Shown: positions 1-55,807, counted from the first letter of the stretch. The stretch is 64,000 nucleotides of DNA from Candidula unifasciata (GCA_905116865.2 CAJHNH020000494.1:113501-177500); one strand, 5' to 3'. Numbers and translations are program-made. Notes: a model not told the origin generated them from the letters alone.

Positions 1-1180
1 CGTCGTGCGCCACGGATAATGTCTCAAATGAGCATTAACAGAGCTGTCAGGGGATCTCGGAGTTTGGTGGCCCAAAGAGGTGATGTGTCCTTGTGGCTCT
101 CACCAGCCCGCCCCCAAACGCATGGGTGAAAAAGGTTATCAAAGCTCATTAGGAGCATGAGTAAAGTGCTTGCCAAACGAACAACTAAAATTATAACCCT
201 TGGTTAAAAGATTACGGAGTGAAGAGAACATTGTTCTGCTGAGACTCAACCCTTGACCTAGAGATTTACCCGCAGCACAGACGAGTAACATCTCCTGGGG
301 GTGGCGTCTCGCAGCAAGATTCTACCCATGTACATCCTGTTAACCCTCAGTTTTGTCGTCACTGCGCTGAGGTACACCACAACAGCAACAGCCCATTGGC
401 TGGCTAAGCCTAAATGTCCGACAAAACTAGATCCTACGGCACACGAGTAAGCTCAAAATCCGACCATCACAAATCGTACTGAACGGAAAAAGTCCAAATA
501 TCCACACCCAAAGACCCCACTCACCCGAGTGTTGGTACCAAACAGACAACAATATGCCTGACGCAGGATGTTAAATTCTGTCGTGCTAACGGCTCGTCAA
601 AGATATCTAACGTGGGACGAAAAAGAATGTACCTATTCGTGTGGTCACAAAAGTCCAGAACCCACGGGCTGCTCCCCGCTGATTTCCGGAGGGCGCAGCC
701 CTTGTCGAACGGGAGGCCTTATACGGTTGTGAGGTTAAGCAGGCATGTGCAGGACGTGACGATTCCTTGGGTGAGCCCACAACCAGAGCGCCATGTGCCG
801 CCTCTGCATACATAGAAGCCTCCTTGGATGGCGAGGAATGCCTATGATCTGCCCCTGCCTTCTCTTGAGGGCTAACCGTTCCACAAGGGGCTGCCCCAAA
901 GGGGTACTCCGGGGGCAACACCTGCGGAGAAGGAGACAAAGAGGACACCACACAAATCAGGCAACGTCTCGACCCACACTAAACAATGGCCACAGTCATC
1001 CTAGAAATAGGCATGTCGTCTTTCCTCGAAGTCGGAGTACGTCTGCCCGCGAGGCAGGGAACAGCAAAACGGTTGTACATGCAAAACTCAGGTCCAGGTA
1101 AAAGCCAAAAGTCCAAGCGGACGATTAACCGGGACCTTCTGCCGGAATTCACAGCCGGTGAACGAAGAAGAAGGTAAGGA
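1..1180 (+). mobile_element. Copy of the 1.28-kb polyA/GAA-tailed repeat element (5' end outside window)
   Basis: Positions 1-1175 align along their whole length with 30408-31531 (for instance CGTGCGCCACGGATAATGTC at 5 and again at 30412). The element has no convincing coding frame; both strands show only short open frames. It ends near 1175 with a GAAGAAGAAGG tail. The last 100 bases resemble the 3' end of the GAA-tailed SINE family found elsewhere in the window. Confidence 0.8.
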
Positions 1181-1235
1181 ATAACAATTCTGCTGGTTGT
1201 TTGACTGCGTCATTTGAATTTCTTATGATTGTTGT

Positions 1236-1495
1236 AGATGTGCAAAGACAAAATATACAAATTTGCAGGACATCAGGAGCCTCTCTTGGCAGTGGTGAAA
1301 CATCGCAAGCTAGCCTGGTTTGGGCACGTTGTGAGACATGATTTGATCGAAAATACTGTACTTCAAGGAACATTAGGGGAGAAGGGGGGTAGTCGAAGAA
1401 GAGAAGGGCAAAGAAGAACTTGGAATGACGTCAAGAAATGGACAGGACTAAGTTATACACTTATTATCAAGCAGGAGACAAAGATGGCAGGTTTT
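1236..1495 (+). pseudogene. 5'-truncated LINE: reverse transcriptase C-terminal tail
   Basis: One frame reads KHRKLAWFGHVVRHD, TVLQGTLGEKGG and WNDVKKWTGL. This is the typical end of RTE/CR1-like non-LTR reverse transcriptases (arginine-lysine-leucine ... WFGHV ... TVLQGT ... W.D....WTG). Only about 85 codons remain. It directly follows the element at 1-1180. Confidence 0.75.
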
Positions 1496-1714
1496 ATGTG
1501 CTAGTGCTTCCTTTAATACACCTCTACGACCCTAGTGGGTCAAGGGTTATGTTATGTTGTGTTATGTAGATGCGCAACACCCACACGTTGCACACCACAA
1601 AGGGAGCTGAATCTAACTTGACTGTGCATTGTGAATACTGAGTTAGGAATTTATACTGAACATACTGCTTGTCAATCAAAATGGTACCAGGTTATCACCA
1701 CCGAGACCCAAGAG

Positions 1715-1975
1715 TGTCATGTTATTCTCTCCCAAGACTGGTATGTCATGTAATGTCATGTTATTCTCTCCCAAGACTGGTATGTCATATAATGTAGAAA
1801 GATGTAGAGCACAAGGTAGACCAAGAACAAGATGGAAAGATAACAGAGAAACTCTGTGTCTGTGGGTGAGATGGTCAGAAGAGCAAGAAGCAGAACAATA
1901 TTTCCCCCACGACACCAGAAGTGGTAAAAAAGAAAGTAAAGAAGAAAAAGAAGAAGGAGAAGAAGAAGGAGAAGG
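1715..1975 (+). pseudogene. 5'-truncated LINE tail leading into a GAA array
   Basis: The frame reads RCRAQGRPRTRWKDNRETL; the GRPRTRW motif is usual near the C-terminus of non-LTR reverse transcriptases. A 38-bp direct duplication (1718-1793, ending CCCAAGACTGGTATGTCAT) precedes it. The fragment merges into the (GAA)n tract that follows, which I read as its grown 3' tail. Confidence 0.55.
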
Positions 1976-2312
1976 AGGTCAAGAAGAAGAAGAAGAAGAA
2001 GAAGAAGAAGAAGAAGAAGAAGGAGGAAGAGGAGGAGGAGAAGAAGAAGAAGAAGAAGAAGAAGAAGAAGAAGAAGAAGAAGAAGAAGAAGAAGAAGAAG
2101 AAGAAGAAGAAGAAGAAGAAGAAGAAGAAGAAGAAGAAGAAGAAGAAGAAGAAGAAGAAGAAGAAGAAGAAGAAGAAGAAGAAGAAAAAGAAAGGAAGAA
2201 GAAGAAGAAGAAGAAAAAGAAGAAGAAAAAAAAGAAGAAGAAGAAGAAGAAGAAGAAGAAGAGAAAAAGAAGAAGAAGAAGAAGAAGAAGAAGAGAAAAA
2301 GAAGAAGAAGAA
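1927..2312 (+). repeat. (GAA)n microsatellite in MADD intron 16
   Basis: About 385 bases of nearly pure GAA with a few GGA and AAAG interruptions. The transcript of MADD carries it as (UUC)n. It starts about 50 bases past the donor of exon 16. The long open frames across it on both strands are caused by the repeat. Confidence 0.95.
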
Positions 2313-2364
2313 ATACTGATATGGTTTCTCAACAGCTGAGTGTAGATAAGGCAAGACAACTTAC

Positions 2365-45269
<42,905 letters not shown>

Positions 45270-45323
45270 TATTTGAAATTCTTCAGGTACACACGAGCGA
45301 AGGCACTTAGAATCAAACAGTTA

Positions 45324-46239
45324 ATGCTAGAGCAAGTCTGGCAAGAACATACATCTGGGTCGTATCCATCACAATCTCCAAGAGTCTTTAGTAACTTCAC
45401 AGCTTTATGACACAGTTGAATGAATATTTGAGCTGATTTAGGAAATTAGGATATCCAAGTTCTGAATGGAACAGACAAATATCTAGGTACCCGTCTTTCA
45501 ATCATTCTTACATCTTCCCTGAAGTCCACTGGTTATAAATTAACCTAAGGAAAAAAAAAAGATACATTTAATCATTGTAATAGTTAATTAGTCACGGTTT
45601 CAACTTCACTTCACATGCGTCATCACATAACTGTTCCGATCCTATGCTAGTGGAAATCACATAAAATGCTACTCACTGTCCAGTTTGAAAAGTAGTAAAA
45701 AAATATATAAGCCCCAGCAACTTTTAAAAGCTCACACATGTTAAATAAATGCATAAGGCAACCACCAGATGTGCCAACATGAATAGTCTCCCAAAAGAAT
45801 TACAGCTCGTTGTTGACATATGCTGTCAATCACGACATGCCAGCTTTTGCACAAGCAAAACTGCATAAAGCACACACCAGCATAGGTGTTATCGTTTATC
45901 CGCAATTTTCGGTAGAGTTCATAAGACAAAAACGCTACAAGCACAGAAGAAGAAAAACTTATATGAAATCCATAGATCAGTGTCTCATCGAAAGCACTTA
46001 CTGCAGTAGATGGCTGACGTAACTATTGCACCATTGGTCTAGAAATGGGGAAACTGTGTCAGCAAAGTGGCTAGAAACAAACAACCCTTCAAGGCTATAA
46101 CAAGCAGCTGGCCTGTCCATCAGATAAGACTGAAAGTCCATTAAAGGTGATGCAACTGTCTGTCAGTCTAAAGGTGTGTTTAATTCTGTATCAAGGTGGA
46201 CTGTCTATCAGTCATAGTGACCCTCAAATCAACCGTCTA
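45324..46239. other. Sequence upstream of MADD start
   Basis: Expected to hold the 5' UTR and promoter. I see no clear TATA box, CpG-rich block or splice donor that would fix them, and no other gene. Confidence 0.4.
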
Positions 46240-46495
46240 AATTAGGCTCCAGTTGTGTAGGGGACTTAACCAGACAAACATGTTGCAAAAGCTGACTAAC
46301 TAGAGGTGCCTCCTGTGAAGTCCGAGTGCATCTGTCTAAACGGTCAGGAATCAAAAGCCTGTATACAAATCAGCCAGACCTGTGAAATGGAGCTGCATGC
46401 ATAATTCAAGTTTTGGAACAAGACTAAAGTCTATAAGCAGACAATCAACCAGAACTTTCTGCCGGAGTTTACAGCCAGTGAACGTGCCAACGAAA
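46240..46495 (+). mobile_element. GAA-tailed SINE, copy
   Basis: Shares TCTGTATACAAATCAGCCAG, CATGCATAATTCAAGTTTTG and GGAGTTTACAGCCAGTGAAC with the family. The GAA tail is not expanded here. Sequence 46496-47280 shows nothing recognisable. Confidence 0.72.
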
Positions 46496-47305
46496 ACACA
46501 CAATGTTTATCACAGTCTCTTGTAGAGAGATTAACAGACTGCTGTCTCAGCATACGCACTGGCATACACACACATTAAAAGCATATGGTAGCCATCCGAA
46601 ATGCTAACACAAACAGTCCGACATTAGAAATGCAGGTGCACATGCGATCAATTTTAATCACATAATGGCACCACCAATATTGCGACAACAGGCCACGCGC
46701 CATTTTATAAATCTACAATTCACACCACTACATTGGTCACAGTCGAAAAACATTCCAAATGAAATCCACAGCTCACAGTCTCGCACCATGCACTAAACTC
46801 AGAAGGTGGGCGACGAATCTATATCCTTTCAATCTACAAATAGAGCAAAAATGCAACGGCCACCGTCTGGCAGAAGCAAAAAATTTGCCACGACTCAAAA
46901 CAGTGACCGCGCCTAGCATCTATTTTGACCTGAAGCTCAAAATATTAGTGGGTTGTCTCATTATCAGCTTAAAATATTAGTTGCGTGTCCCATTTCAATT
47001 TAAATTATTATAGTCACCCTACCCATGATTATGCAAAACATCCTGCACATTGAAAACTCTCAGAGACCTGCGTGGCAAGGCCAAGCCATTCATTGCTAGA
47101 ACTGAAATCCGAGTCTAGAAAAGTCAGGAAATGGACAAGTAATCATTTAGGAACTTGAAAAGCTAAAATCAATGTGTATGCTCAACCTCCATCATCTTCA
47201 TCATCAGAGAACACAGGGATATTCAACTAGGTTTACTCAGGTGCCAACATTTTGAAATTTGGGATCATCACGGGCCAAAGGTGGGACCCCAGCATAGAAA
47301 GATCG

Positions 47306-47666
47306 GCTATCCTCCAAATAACAGTCCCAAATTACTGAGGTCGAAAATATATCCTAACAGGGCCTCAGTCACATGTAAAAAGGGGACTTTCGGCGACTAC
47401 CGCCATTACCGAGAGTATCTTCTGCGTCGCTACACGTGGAGTAGGGCTAAATTAGATGGCTGGAGAAGGAGTAGTTGCTGCTCGTGAGTCCCAGCCATCT
47501 AGTTTAACCCTGCTCCATGCCGCTACATGTGGCGAAGGAGATACTCTCAGCGGTGGCTGTAGTAGCCGGAAGTCCATAATTCAAGTCGCTGGAAGTCCGC
47601 AACTCACATGTGACTGAGGCCCTGTTTTGGGCCGCCATAATTTGTGCCCGTTATTCGGAGGATAGC
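47306..47666. mobile_element. Fold-back (MITE-like) element, 361 bp
   Basis: A long inverted repeat. Its ends are GCTATCCTCCAAATAAC and GTTATTCGGAGGATAGC; inward pairs include CCTCAGTCACATGT with ACATGTGACTGAGG, and ATGGCTGG with CCAGCCAT around a 27-base loop. No coding capacity. I saw no convincing target-site duplication. Confidence 0.85.
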
Positions 47667-47696
47667 ATAAAATACTGGGCTACTCAGGGGATACTC

Positions 47697-47820
47697 TCGG
47701 CAGTGGCGGTAGTCGCCGGAAAGTCCACAAATTAAGTCACTGGAAGAGTGCAATTGACATGTGACTGAGGCCCTGTTAGGGTTTTTTTGTGTGGCCGCCA
47801 TAATATGTGCCCGTTATTTG
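47697..47820. mobile_element. Half copy of the fold-back element joined to the ACT array
   Basis: Repeats the right arm of the neighbouring element (GATACTCTCGGCAGTGGCGG, ACATGTGACTGAGGCCCTGT, GTGCCCGTTATTTG). It stops where the (ACT)n array starts. Confidence 0.8.
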
Positions 47821-47888
47821 TGCTACTGCTGCTACCACTACTACCCCTACTACCACTCGCAATTCTACTACTGCTACCATTACTAGCT

Positions 47889-47924
<36 letters not shown>

Positions 47925-48168
47925 GCTCTACTACTACTACTAGCACCACTACTACTACTACTACTACTAGCTCTACTACTACTACTAGCACCACTACTAC
48001 TACTACTACTACTAGCTCTACTACTACTACTAGCTCTACTACTACTACTAGCACCACTACTACTACTACTACTACTAGCTCTACTACTACTACTAGCACC
48101 ACTACTACTACTACTACTAGCTCTACTACTACTACTACTACTACTACTAGCTCTACTACTACTACTAG

Positions 48169-48200
<32 letters not shown>

Positions 48201-48560
48201 GCTCTACTACTACTACTACTAGCTCTACTACTACTACTAGCACCACTACTACTACTACTACTAGCTCTACTACTACTACTAGCACCACTACTACTACTAG
48301 CTCTACTACTACTACTAGCACCACTACTACTACTACTACTAGCTCTACTACTACTACTAGCACCACTACTACTACTACTACTAGCTCTATTACTACTACT
48401 AGCACCACTACTACTACTACTAGCTCTACTATTACTATTACCACTACTACTAGCTCTACTATTACTACTACTACTACTACTAGCTCTACTACTACTAGCA
48501 CCACTACTACTACTACTAGCACTACAACCACTACTGCTGCTAATACTACTACTACTAGCT

Positions 48561-48596
<36 letters not shown>

Positions 48597-48805
48597 GCTC
48601 TACTACTACTACTAGCACCACTACTACTACTACTAGCACTACTACTACTACTGCTGCTAATACTACTACTACTAGCTCTACTACTACTACTACTGCTACT
48701 ACTACTACTACTACTACCAAGTAGTACTACTACTACCAGTAGCACTACTACTACTACTACTACAAGCACTATCACTACTACTACTACTGCAACTACTACT
48801 GGGTA
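47821..48805 (+). repeat. 0.97-kb (ACT)n array with CTCT/CACC interruptions
   Basis: Trinucleotide array with a coarse period of about 42 bases (AGCTCT, then ACT x 4, AGCACC, then ACT x 6). Open for over 300 codons in two plus and two minus frames (LLLA, STTT, VVVL, SSSR), which would mislead gene finders; no coding is supported. Sequence 48806-49600 is AT-rich, nothing recognised. Confidence 0.97.
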
Positions 48806-49619
48806 AATATATACTATAGTCTCACGAAAGTCTTGTAGTCTATGGGAATATCCAAATTTTTTTTAATGCGTGATATACTGCATTATGAAAATTCCCAAAA
48901 ATATAAATATCTAATGTGATCGACAGGAAGAAAGACCATACCTCAGCTACTTTTCTAACAATAAGAGTAATTTAAACAACAAGTCTAAAAGTAATAGTAA
49001 TTTAAACAACAATATTCTGTCTAACACACCTGGGTTATAATTTAAATATACAGTGTATAAGTTATACACTGGATAACCCATTTAGACTGAACCTGACAGG
49101 AAAGTGGTGCCACTGCTGATAAAAATAAAGGTGTTTCGACATTCTGAGCATATACAACTATAAGAATAACAAACATAGACAGGTAAACACAGCCACACGC
49201 TGAACAAGAAACAAAACAAGATCAGCGGCCTGTGAAAATAACAACCCTCACAACAATAAGTTCAGATGTTGTTATCTTGAAAATCTTGCAGACGTCGCAA
49301 CAAGAGAAACCACCATAGACTTACTCTATCATGTATTCTGTATCGTCGCCAGGATCGCAACACACAAGCGTGTTTGTGTGTCCCAGTTTTGTCAGCTGGT
49401 GTATACAAACTACAAAAATGCCTACCCTAGGTGTGTAGAAGTGGCTGGCCAACGATGTTGTTTATCCCGTGGTCGTTTATGATAATAAACAACAAGATGC
49501 CGAGAATTGACGTCAAGTGCTCGCAGCGACATCCGCCATCACAGGGGAGACAAGCCTGCGATCGATCGCCTCCACTCCCATCATATAGTACTGTTATACT
49601 CTTAAGCTATAGTTAATGG

Positions 49620-49720
49620 TCGACGTTTGGTGCAGGACAGCCTAGCATATGATACCACAGCATCCAGCTTAAGAATGGAGGTGGAGGCGGTAACTGCAGC
49701 TTTCCGCTGGCTAGAGAACA

Positions 49721-49760
<40 letters not shown>

Positions 49761-50225
49761 CGTGATTGTAACTGATTCAGAAAGCATGCTAAGGAAGATC
49801 AGAACAGGTATGCTTCGCGTAGAGTGGCATGCTTCGCTGCGGAGGACACGGGTGAGGAGTATTGTCTGGATTTTTTCACCAGGGTACGCCGGTGTGTTGG
49901 GGAATGAACAGGCGGATATACTGGCTGGCTCTGCACAACTTGGTGAAATGCTAATACATGATAAGGCAGACGTGGTTAGTGCCTTGTGGGAGAGTGTGTA
50001 CAGTTCGGAGGAGCAGATGGATCACCAGTCTGGTGAGATTGATGCAGTGGGGAGTGATGAGACGTTCTGGCAGATGCTCGAGGCTCAGAGGAAAGGCAAG
50101 ACGGACGTTTAATCAGAATGCTACTGGCACCATTAGTATCGGAACTCTTCGCTGGCTGCTGAAGATGGGGACGAAGCGCCTATGGCAATGCCCCGAGTGA
50201 TGTGATGTCGGTTCTTGAATCAAAT
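49620..50225 (+). pseudogene. LINE RNase H domain with (CA)n expansion inside
   Basis: Reads EVEAVTAAFRWLEN, then THTHTHTHTHTH from a CA run (49722-49759), then IVIVTDSESMLRKIR, IVWIFSPGYAGVLGNEQADI and a tail ending RTFNQNATGTISIGTLRWLL. The active-site residues E (EVEA), D (VTDS) and D (EQAD) are visible. A partial copy lacking the RT; related 3' pieces occur at 62160-62400, 62490-62680 and inverted at 62740-63000. Confidence 0.82.
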
Positions 50226-50299
50226 CAAATATTTAGCTATGAGTGAAAATGATTTCTTCCTCTTATTTCTTCTTCGCATTCACTGGCTGTTCTGGTTCT

Positions 50300-50475
50300 G
50301 GTTGTTCGTCCTGGAGGGGCAGGGGCCGACCGACACGAAGATGGGTACAGATATATGTGACTCCTTGCGTATGAAAGTACATGAGGCGGGAGAACTGGCG
50401 AGAGACCGTGTTTCTTTCAGGCAGACCGTGATGAGAGTGACGTTCTGCAAAAGACCTTCTACATGATGATGATGA
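50300..50475 (+). pseudogene. LINE tail
   Basis: Reads GRGRPTRRWVQIYVT in one frame and DSLRMKVHEAGELARDRVSF, then RQTVMRVTFCKRP in another; same module as 7785 and 18955. It ends in GATGATGATG. Confidence 0.6.
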
Positions 50476-50839
50476 CTTTATAACTTCAATTAATATGTTT
50501 TCCGATGGTTTTAAGCGTTCCTCGTTAAAGGGACGTTCGACCCAAAGAGAAGACATCTGTTCGACAGGTCAAGTACATAATGATATTAAACAATATTTGC
50601 TATACTGCAAGAAATGTGAACCCCAGGGATTCCCCGTAATGAATGTGTGGTCCGCTGCAATAAGCATGTGACAAGAGAAAACATGCTGGGAGTAGATGGC
50701 TCTAGGGCTCTAGGGAACTACAGGGACGAATGAACAGTGCATTATGGGAGATGTGAATATATCTCAAGATAGAATATTGGTATACCACATTATTTTAATT
50801 ATCTACAGGAATGGACTTAACAGTATAATTAGAAAGAAA

Positions 50840-50970
50840 GAACGCCGAGAGAAGAAACGAACGAACGAACGAACAAACTTTATTTTCAAAGGGTTACAAA
50901 TTGGGCACGCAGGCACGTCTGACATTCGGCCCTTCTAAGTACTCATTTTTCAGAGTACCAGTACCTGTTA
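50840..50970 (-). mobile_element. 3' end with AATAAA and (GTTC)n tail
   Basis: On the minus strand AACCCTTTGAAAATAAAGTT is followed by GTTCGTTCGTTCGTTCG. Shared with 44405-44560, and the same order: GGGCCGAATG, CCCTTTG, AATAAA, tetranucleotide tail. Confidence 0.68.
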
Positions 50971-51019
50971 TGAATAATGCATGTTATGGATATAATAAAG
51001 AAATATGAATTATAGAACA

Positions 51020-52335
51020 ATGCACACACACATCATGTGTACACAATCGTACACACTCACACACACGTATACATACTCCTACGTTCTCATACATGCAAAC
51101 TCATATACAGACATACGTGATACATACACACACGCATCTACATACATATACAAGCATACACACACATAGACATAAATGCACAAACATAAAACACACACTC
51201 ATACATTTATGGATATACATGCACACACACATTCCATGCATACACATCTATACATGCACCCATGCATACACACATATACCATCACGTGTACAGACACCAA
51301 CATATGCCCAAAACCACACATTTACACTTACATGAATACATACACCCACATATATGGATACATGCATACATATATTCACACATACACTATATACATTATC
51401 TTACATACACATACATGCATACATACACACATTTATACATACACTCACATCTTTACACACATACATACATACCTAAATACACACATTTACACCCACATAC
51501 TTACACAGCATACATACATCCACCAACATGCATACATACACACATAGGTACATACATACATACAAGCCCACACACATTACATACATACACACACATGCAT
51601 GCATACACACATATATTCAATCGCCCATATATATATTACATATACACATGCATACCTGCATACATACATACTTGCATACATTATATACACACACCCACAA
51701 TCAGATATACACTCATATACTAGCACACATACTAACAACATAGATACATAAATACACACATATACTTACAAACCTAAATATACTTTCATATATCCACATG
51801 CATACACACACAATCACACACACATGCATACTTGCATACATTTATAAATACACAAACACCCACATGCCTACACAGCTACATATACCTGCATACACCCACA
51901 TTATACATAAATACACACACACATACAATCACATACTTACGCAGCTACATTTACATACATACATTTACATACATACATTCTTATACATACAGACATACAT
52001 AATACATACATGCAACTATATACATATACGCACACATCCACATGTATACATACACACATAGGCTAAATCTGCATGCATACATAATACAAACATACATCAA
52101 CATACATATACAAACAAAAAACACACACACCTATTTACATAGACATACATGCACACACACACACACACACACATGCATACATACATACACACATCCATAC
52201 ATACACTCACATACTTACAAACATACAAACATACTTGCAAACATACCTAAATACACACACATACTTATACAGATACATATGCATACATACATCCAATAAC
52301 ATGCATACAAACACACATGCATGCATACATACACA
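51020..52335 (+). repeat. 1.3-kb CA/TACA-rich tract
   Basis: ACACAC, ATACATACAT and CATGCATAC strings with no fixed unit. Long open frames with His/Thr/Tyr are artefacts of composition. Confidence 0.93.
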
Positions 52336-52860
52336 CACACTGAGAGAAGGTACACAGAGAAGAAACACTGAGAGAAGGTAAACTCAGAGAAGGAACACTG
52401 AGAGAAGGTACACAGAGAAGAAACACTGAGAGAAGGTAAACTCAGAGAAGGAACACTGAGAGAAGGTACACAGAGAAGAAACACTGAGAGAAGGTACACT
52501 GGGAGAAGAAATACTCAGAGAAGCTACACTGAACGAAGAAACACTGCAAGAAAGTACACTGAGAGAAGATACATTGAGGGAAGAAACACTGAGAGTAGAT
52601 ACACCGAGAGAAGAAATACTGAGAGAAGGTACACTGAGAGAAGAACCACTGAGAGAAGGCACACCGAGAGAAGAAACACTGAGAGAAGATACACTGTGAG
52701 AAGATACACTGAGAGAAGAAACACTGAGAGAAGATACATTGAGAGAAGAAACACTGAGAGAAGATACACTGAAAGAAGAAACACCGAGAGGAGGTACACT
52801 AAGAGAAGATACACTGAGATAAAATACACAGAGAGAAGATACACTAAGAGACGAAGAATT
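52336..52860 (+). repeat. 15-bp minisatellite
   Basis: About 34 copies of ACTGAGAGAAGAAAC with endings GATAC, GGTAC and GAAAC. Open on the minus strand as a SVPSLS-type peptide because 15 is a multiple of three. It is followed by short GAA and A-rich runs to 53030. Confidence 0.96.
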
Positions 52861-53054
52861 TAGAGAATGTTTTCAAAGAAGAAGAAGAAGTACAGGAAGA
52901 AGAAGAAGCACTGGCAAAAAAAAAAAAGAAAAGAAATAACGAGAGAAGAACTAATGAAAGAGAAAGAAGTATTGAAAAAAACAAAACTTTGAGAGTAGAA
53001 TTATTGAGAGAAAGCAAAGCATCTACATAAGAAGCTTAAGTTTTGGTTTAAGTA

Positions 53055-53235
53055 ATGGATCAACGTCATGGCACAAAGGTAGTAAGTGTTCCGTTCTACT
53101 TCCAACTCAAGCCTGAGTCTGAAGCATCTCAGCGCAGTGCACAAACTACGTAGCACCGGCGAGGTTCCTAAAATAATTTGGGTAGACTTTTAACTCTAAA
53201 TTTTGCCCAGGCAGCGCCGTTAGGCTTTCATTCAT
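53055..53235 (-). mobile_element. SINE family D, copy 2 (body)
   Basis: Inverted copy of the central piece of 26380-26790 (on the plus strand AAGCATCTCAGCGCAGTGCA and ATTTTGCCCAGGCAGCGCCG). The tRNA head is not preserved. Confidence 0.75.
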
Positions 53236-53720
53236 TGGCACCTTGCGCTATGAGCAGGCGTGGGACTCAGCCCATGGCGATGGCGAGTGTGACTAGCAAG
53301 ACCCGACAGTATCAAGAAAAGTCTTCCACAATTATAGAATGAGATTTCAAGACCATTGTTGTCGACATTTGTGTTTAGTCTGTTTCTTTTGAGACGCTCA
53401 GCTCTCATCCTTTCTGCAATCATTTCTTCCTTCATTCTCATTCCTTTTCTGATGTGCCCCCTCCACACAACACGGACCATGGCATCCCCCCCCCCCCTTC
53501 CTCAACCAACAAGTCCACTTCAATACCTGTATCATTCATGTACCTCTTGCACACATTTATATCGTAGCAGAGGGCGGCCTCGACATCTTCTATCCGTCTT
53601 TTAGTTCGCCATAGAGGATATCCTTAGGGGCTCTGCCATCCTCCAATCTCCAGGTGTTACCCAACCACCTGAGCTTTCGTAGACTGTGCATTGAGAAAAC
53701 AGTTGTCGTACCTGCTCTTT
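53236..53720 (-). pseudogene. LINE reverse transcriptase tail with Cys/His end
   Basis: Minus-strand frames: RWLGNTWRLEDGRAPKDILY, then RVVWRGHIRKGMRMKEEMIA, and a zinc-finger-like end NCGRLFLILSGLASHTRHRH. The layout matches the C-terminal end of a reverse-transcriptase family that ends with a Cys/His motif. Two frame breaks are seen; the first Cys pair is partly lost. Confidence 0.72.
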
Positions 53721-55560
53721 CCAACTGTAACAGGCTGGATACATACGGTTCAGCAACCTGAAGATCTTGGATTTATTCTGGTTTTAAAATGGCCAACAGG
53801 CCAAAGGATGTCCAAGTCCAAGTCCTTTTGAGAAAAAAAGAAAAGCTCGACCACGTTCAGACTGCTGCTAGCTAGCCTAGGCTGCTAACAGTCTCCGCCT
53901 ATATTTGTGGTCTAGGTTATTTGCGTCACTTTCGTGACTGAATACTGGTGTTTGTGCCATTTCTGGCTTAATGCTTCCATCCGAATCAAACCGCTCGTCC
54001 TGTTGTCACTGGTGCATGTCTTCCTTCTTCATTCTTGGTGTTTCCTGTTTGTTCTGTCTCCCTTTGATCTGGCTAGGCGTATCTCGAAGGAAAGCGAGCT
54101 TCCACACACAAGGTCCTTTCGGCCACCATTTATTGTTTAAAATTTTGAGTATTTTAATTTTGCCAAAAAGTACTGAAAACAGTTTTTGAATGTGAATAGT
54201 TCCGAAATGAGAAAATTTCCCGCGTCTGACCATAGTGGTATTATAGTTGTCTTCCTGTAATATGAACGGGTTATTCATGTAATGGATATGTGTGTGAGAG
54301 TTTGTGTGGAGTCTTAAGCGGGTCCAGTCGTCATTTGTTATTATGTGATCGGGTTGTGTTGATAGCTAAGCTCCGGTGTACGTAAATACCATATAACCGG
54401 ACCGTCCAGCTCACGCTTTGAGATCCAAATGTTCGGCGATGAGAATTGTTGTGGCATCTTGGGCAACGAACTCAAGTGCTCTCTGTGGGAATGGGTTGGG
54501 GGGTTAAACTCATAGTACATCCGAAAAAGTTAGGGAAAGGTGGGGGGAAGGGGAGCAGGAGGCCATTCAGTCCATTCTCGTCGTTGCCGTCTTGCTGGAT
54601 TCTAGCGTGGCTTTTTGCCGGGACTATGTGTATCACGTTACCAACCTTTGCTATCATCCCAGTGATGGGGTGGTATTGGAGGTTATGCGTTCTAGTCCTG
54701 TCATTATCGAGTCACTTGTTTTCCCTATTTGCTGTTAGTCATATTTTTGTTATGAGTCCTGTCGGTCATGTGCGTGTTGTATGCATGCTGTGGAGTGGGA
54801 TGGTTTTGTGTATGAATCCCCTGAGTATATGGACGCACCCAACTAGTTGTATGCGTACATGCACTCGAGTACTCATACATGCAGACAACACTACATATTT
54901 GCACGTCCTTTCATATTTATCCGTGTATGCATACCTAATTGACATTACGTACACACGCAAACTCTTTCATATGCGTCTACCAATGCCTGTACTTACATTC
55001 ATAAAAAACGAGTACATCCACACGTAGTGATATTCACTCTTCCATGTCTTATGCGTTTTGTGTCGCTTTGTCTGTAATTTCGCCTGGTCGTGTCACTTTT
55101 AAGTTATGTCCCGTTACTGGTATGTGACCTGTCCGGTACTGACGTATCATGTTTTGGTGGATGGTGTGCGTTGATGACGTTCTTGCTGCTTACACCCTTC
55201 ATTCCATTTGTTCTCATTAATGGACAGACATACAGCAACACAGTTTATGGTTTCTTTGATTGCACTGTCATTCATACACTCACAAATATATAAATATACA
55301 CGCTCTCATATATATACACACATGCACAAACATATACATGCATACAGTAATACATTTAAATCCATGTACTCATTCATCTGTACCTTTTGCACAACTATAT
55401 TCCCACTGTTCTGTCCACACGTGATTCCGTACCATCCGCCTACATACACTGTGTCTTATGTATCCATCCTATACACAAATGCACTCATACTACACGCACT
55501 CATCCTTGTGTATGTGTCCATGTTCACATCTATGCACTCATCATACTTACACTATCTCTC
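53721..55560. other. Unrecognised intergenic sequence
   Basis: Several open frames on the plus strand (54446-55027, 55208-55639) with no conserved motif; the second is made of CATACA-like strings. Probably repeats of unknown type. Confidence 0.4.
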
Positions 55561-55807
55561 TGACTCTAGGATGTCCGGGGTTACCATCTCATCAGTTCCT
55601 TCTGTTATACTGAGTAAATCCCTAATCTGGTCTTTTTAGTTTTGATTTGTTTTAATAAGGTATTGTTTAACCAGTGTTTGGATGTCTTTATTGCTATCTA
55701 CATTTAAACATTTGTTTGCAGTAATTTGTTGTTTGCGTTTTATAAAAAAAACTCCTCAATGGGTTTCCTCTCCAATTTATATTTAGTGCAGTTTATTATA
55801 TAATGCT

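Noticed and set aside
1..2364. Search for the next MADD exon (RKVYKGMLDLL region)
   Set aside because: No frame with that block and splice sites was found; it must lie outside the window.
47732..48806. Open frames of over 300 codons (poly-Leu/Ala, Ser, Val, Thr) on both strands
   Set aside because: They lie wholly in the ACT array; period three keeps frames open. No start context, splice sites or domain.
51093..52844. His/Thr/Tyr-rich and SVPSLS-type frames
   Set aside because: CA/TACA tract and 15-bp minisatellite composition.
54446..55027. 193-codon plus-strand frame
   Set aside because: No known motif, odd composition, and it overlaps CATACA-like repeats; not enough for a gene.
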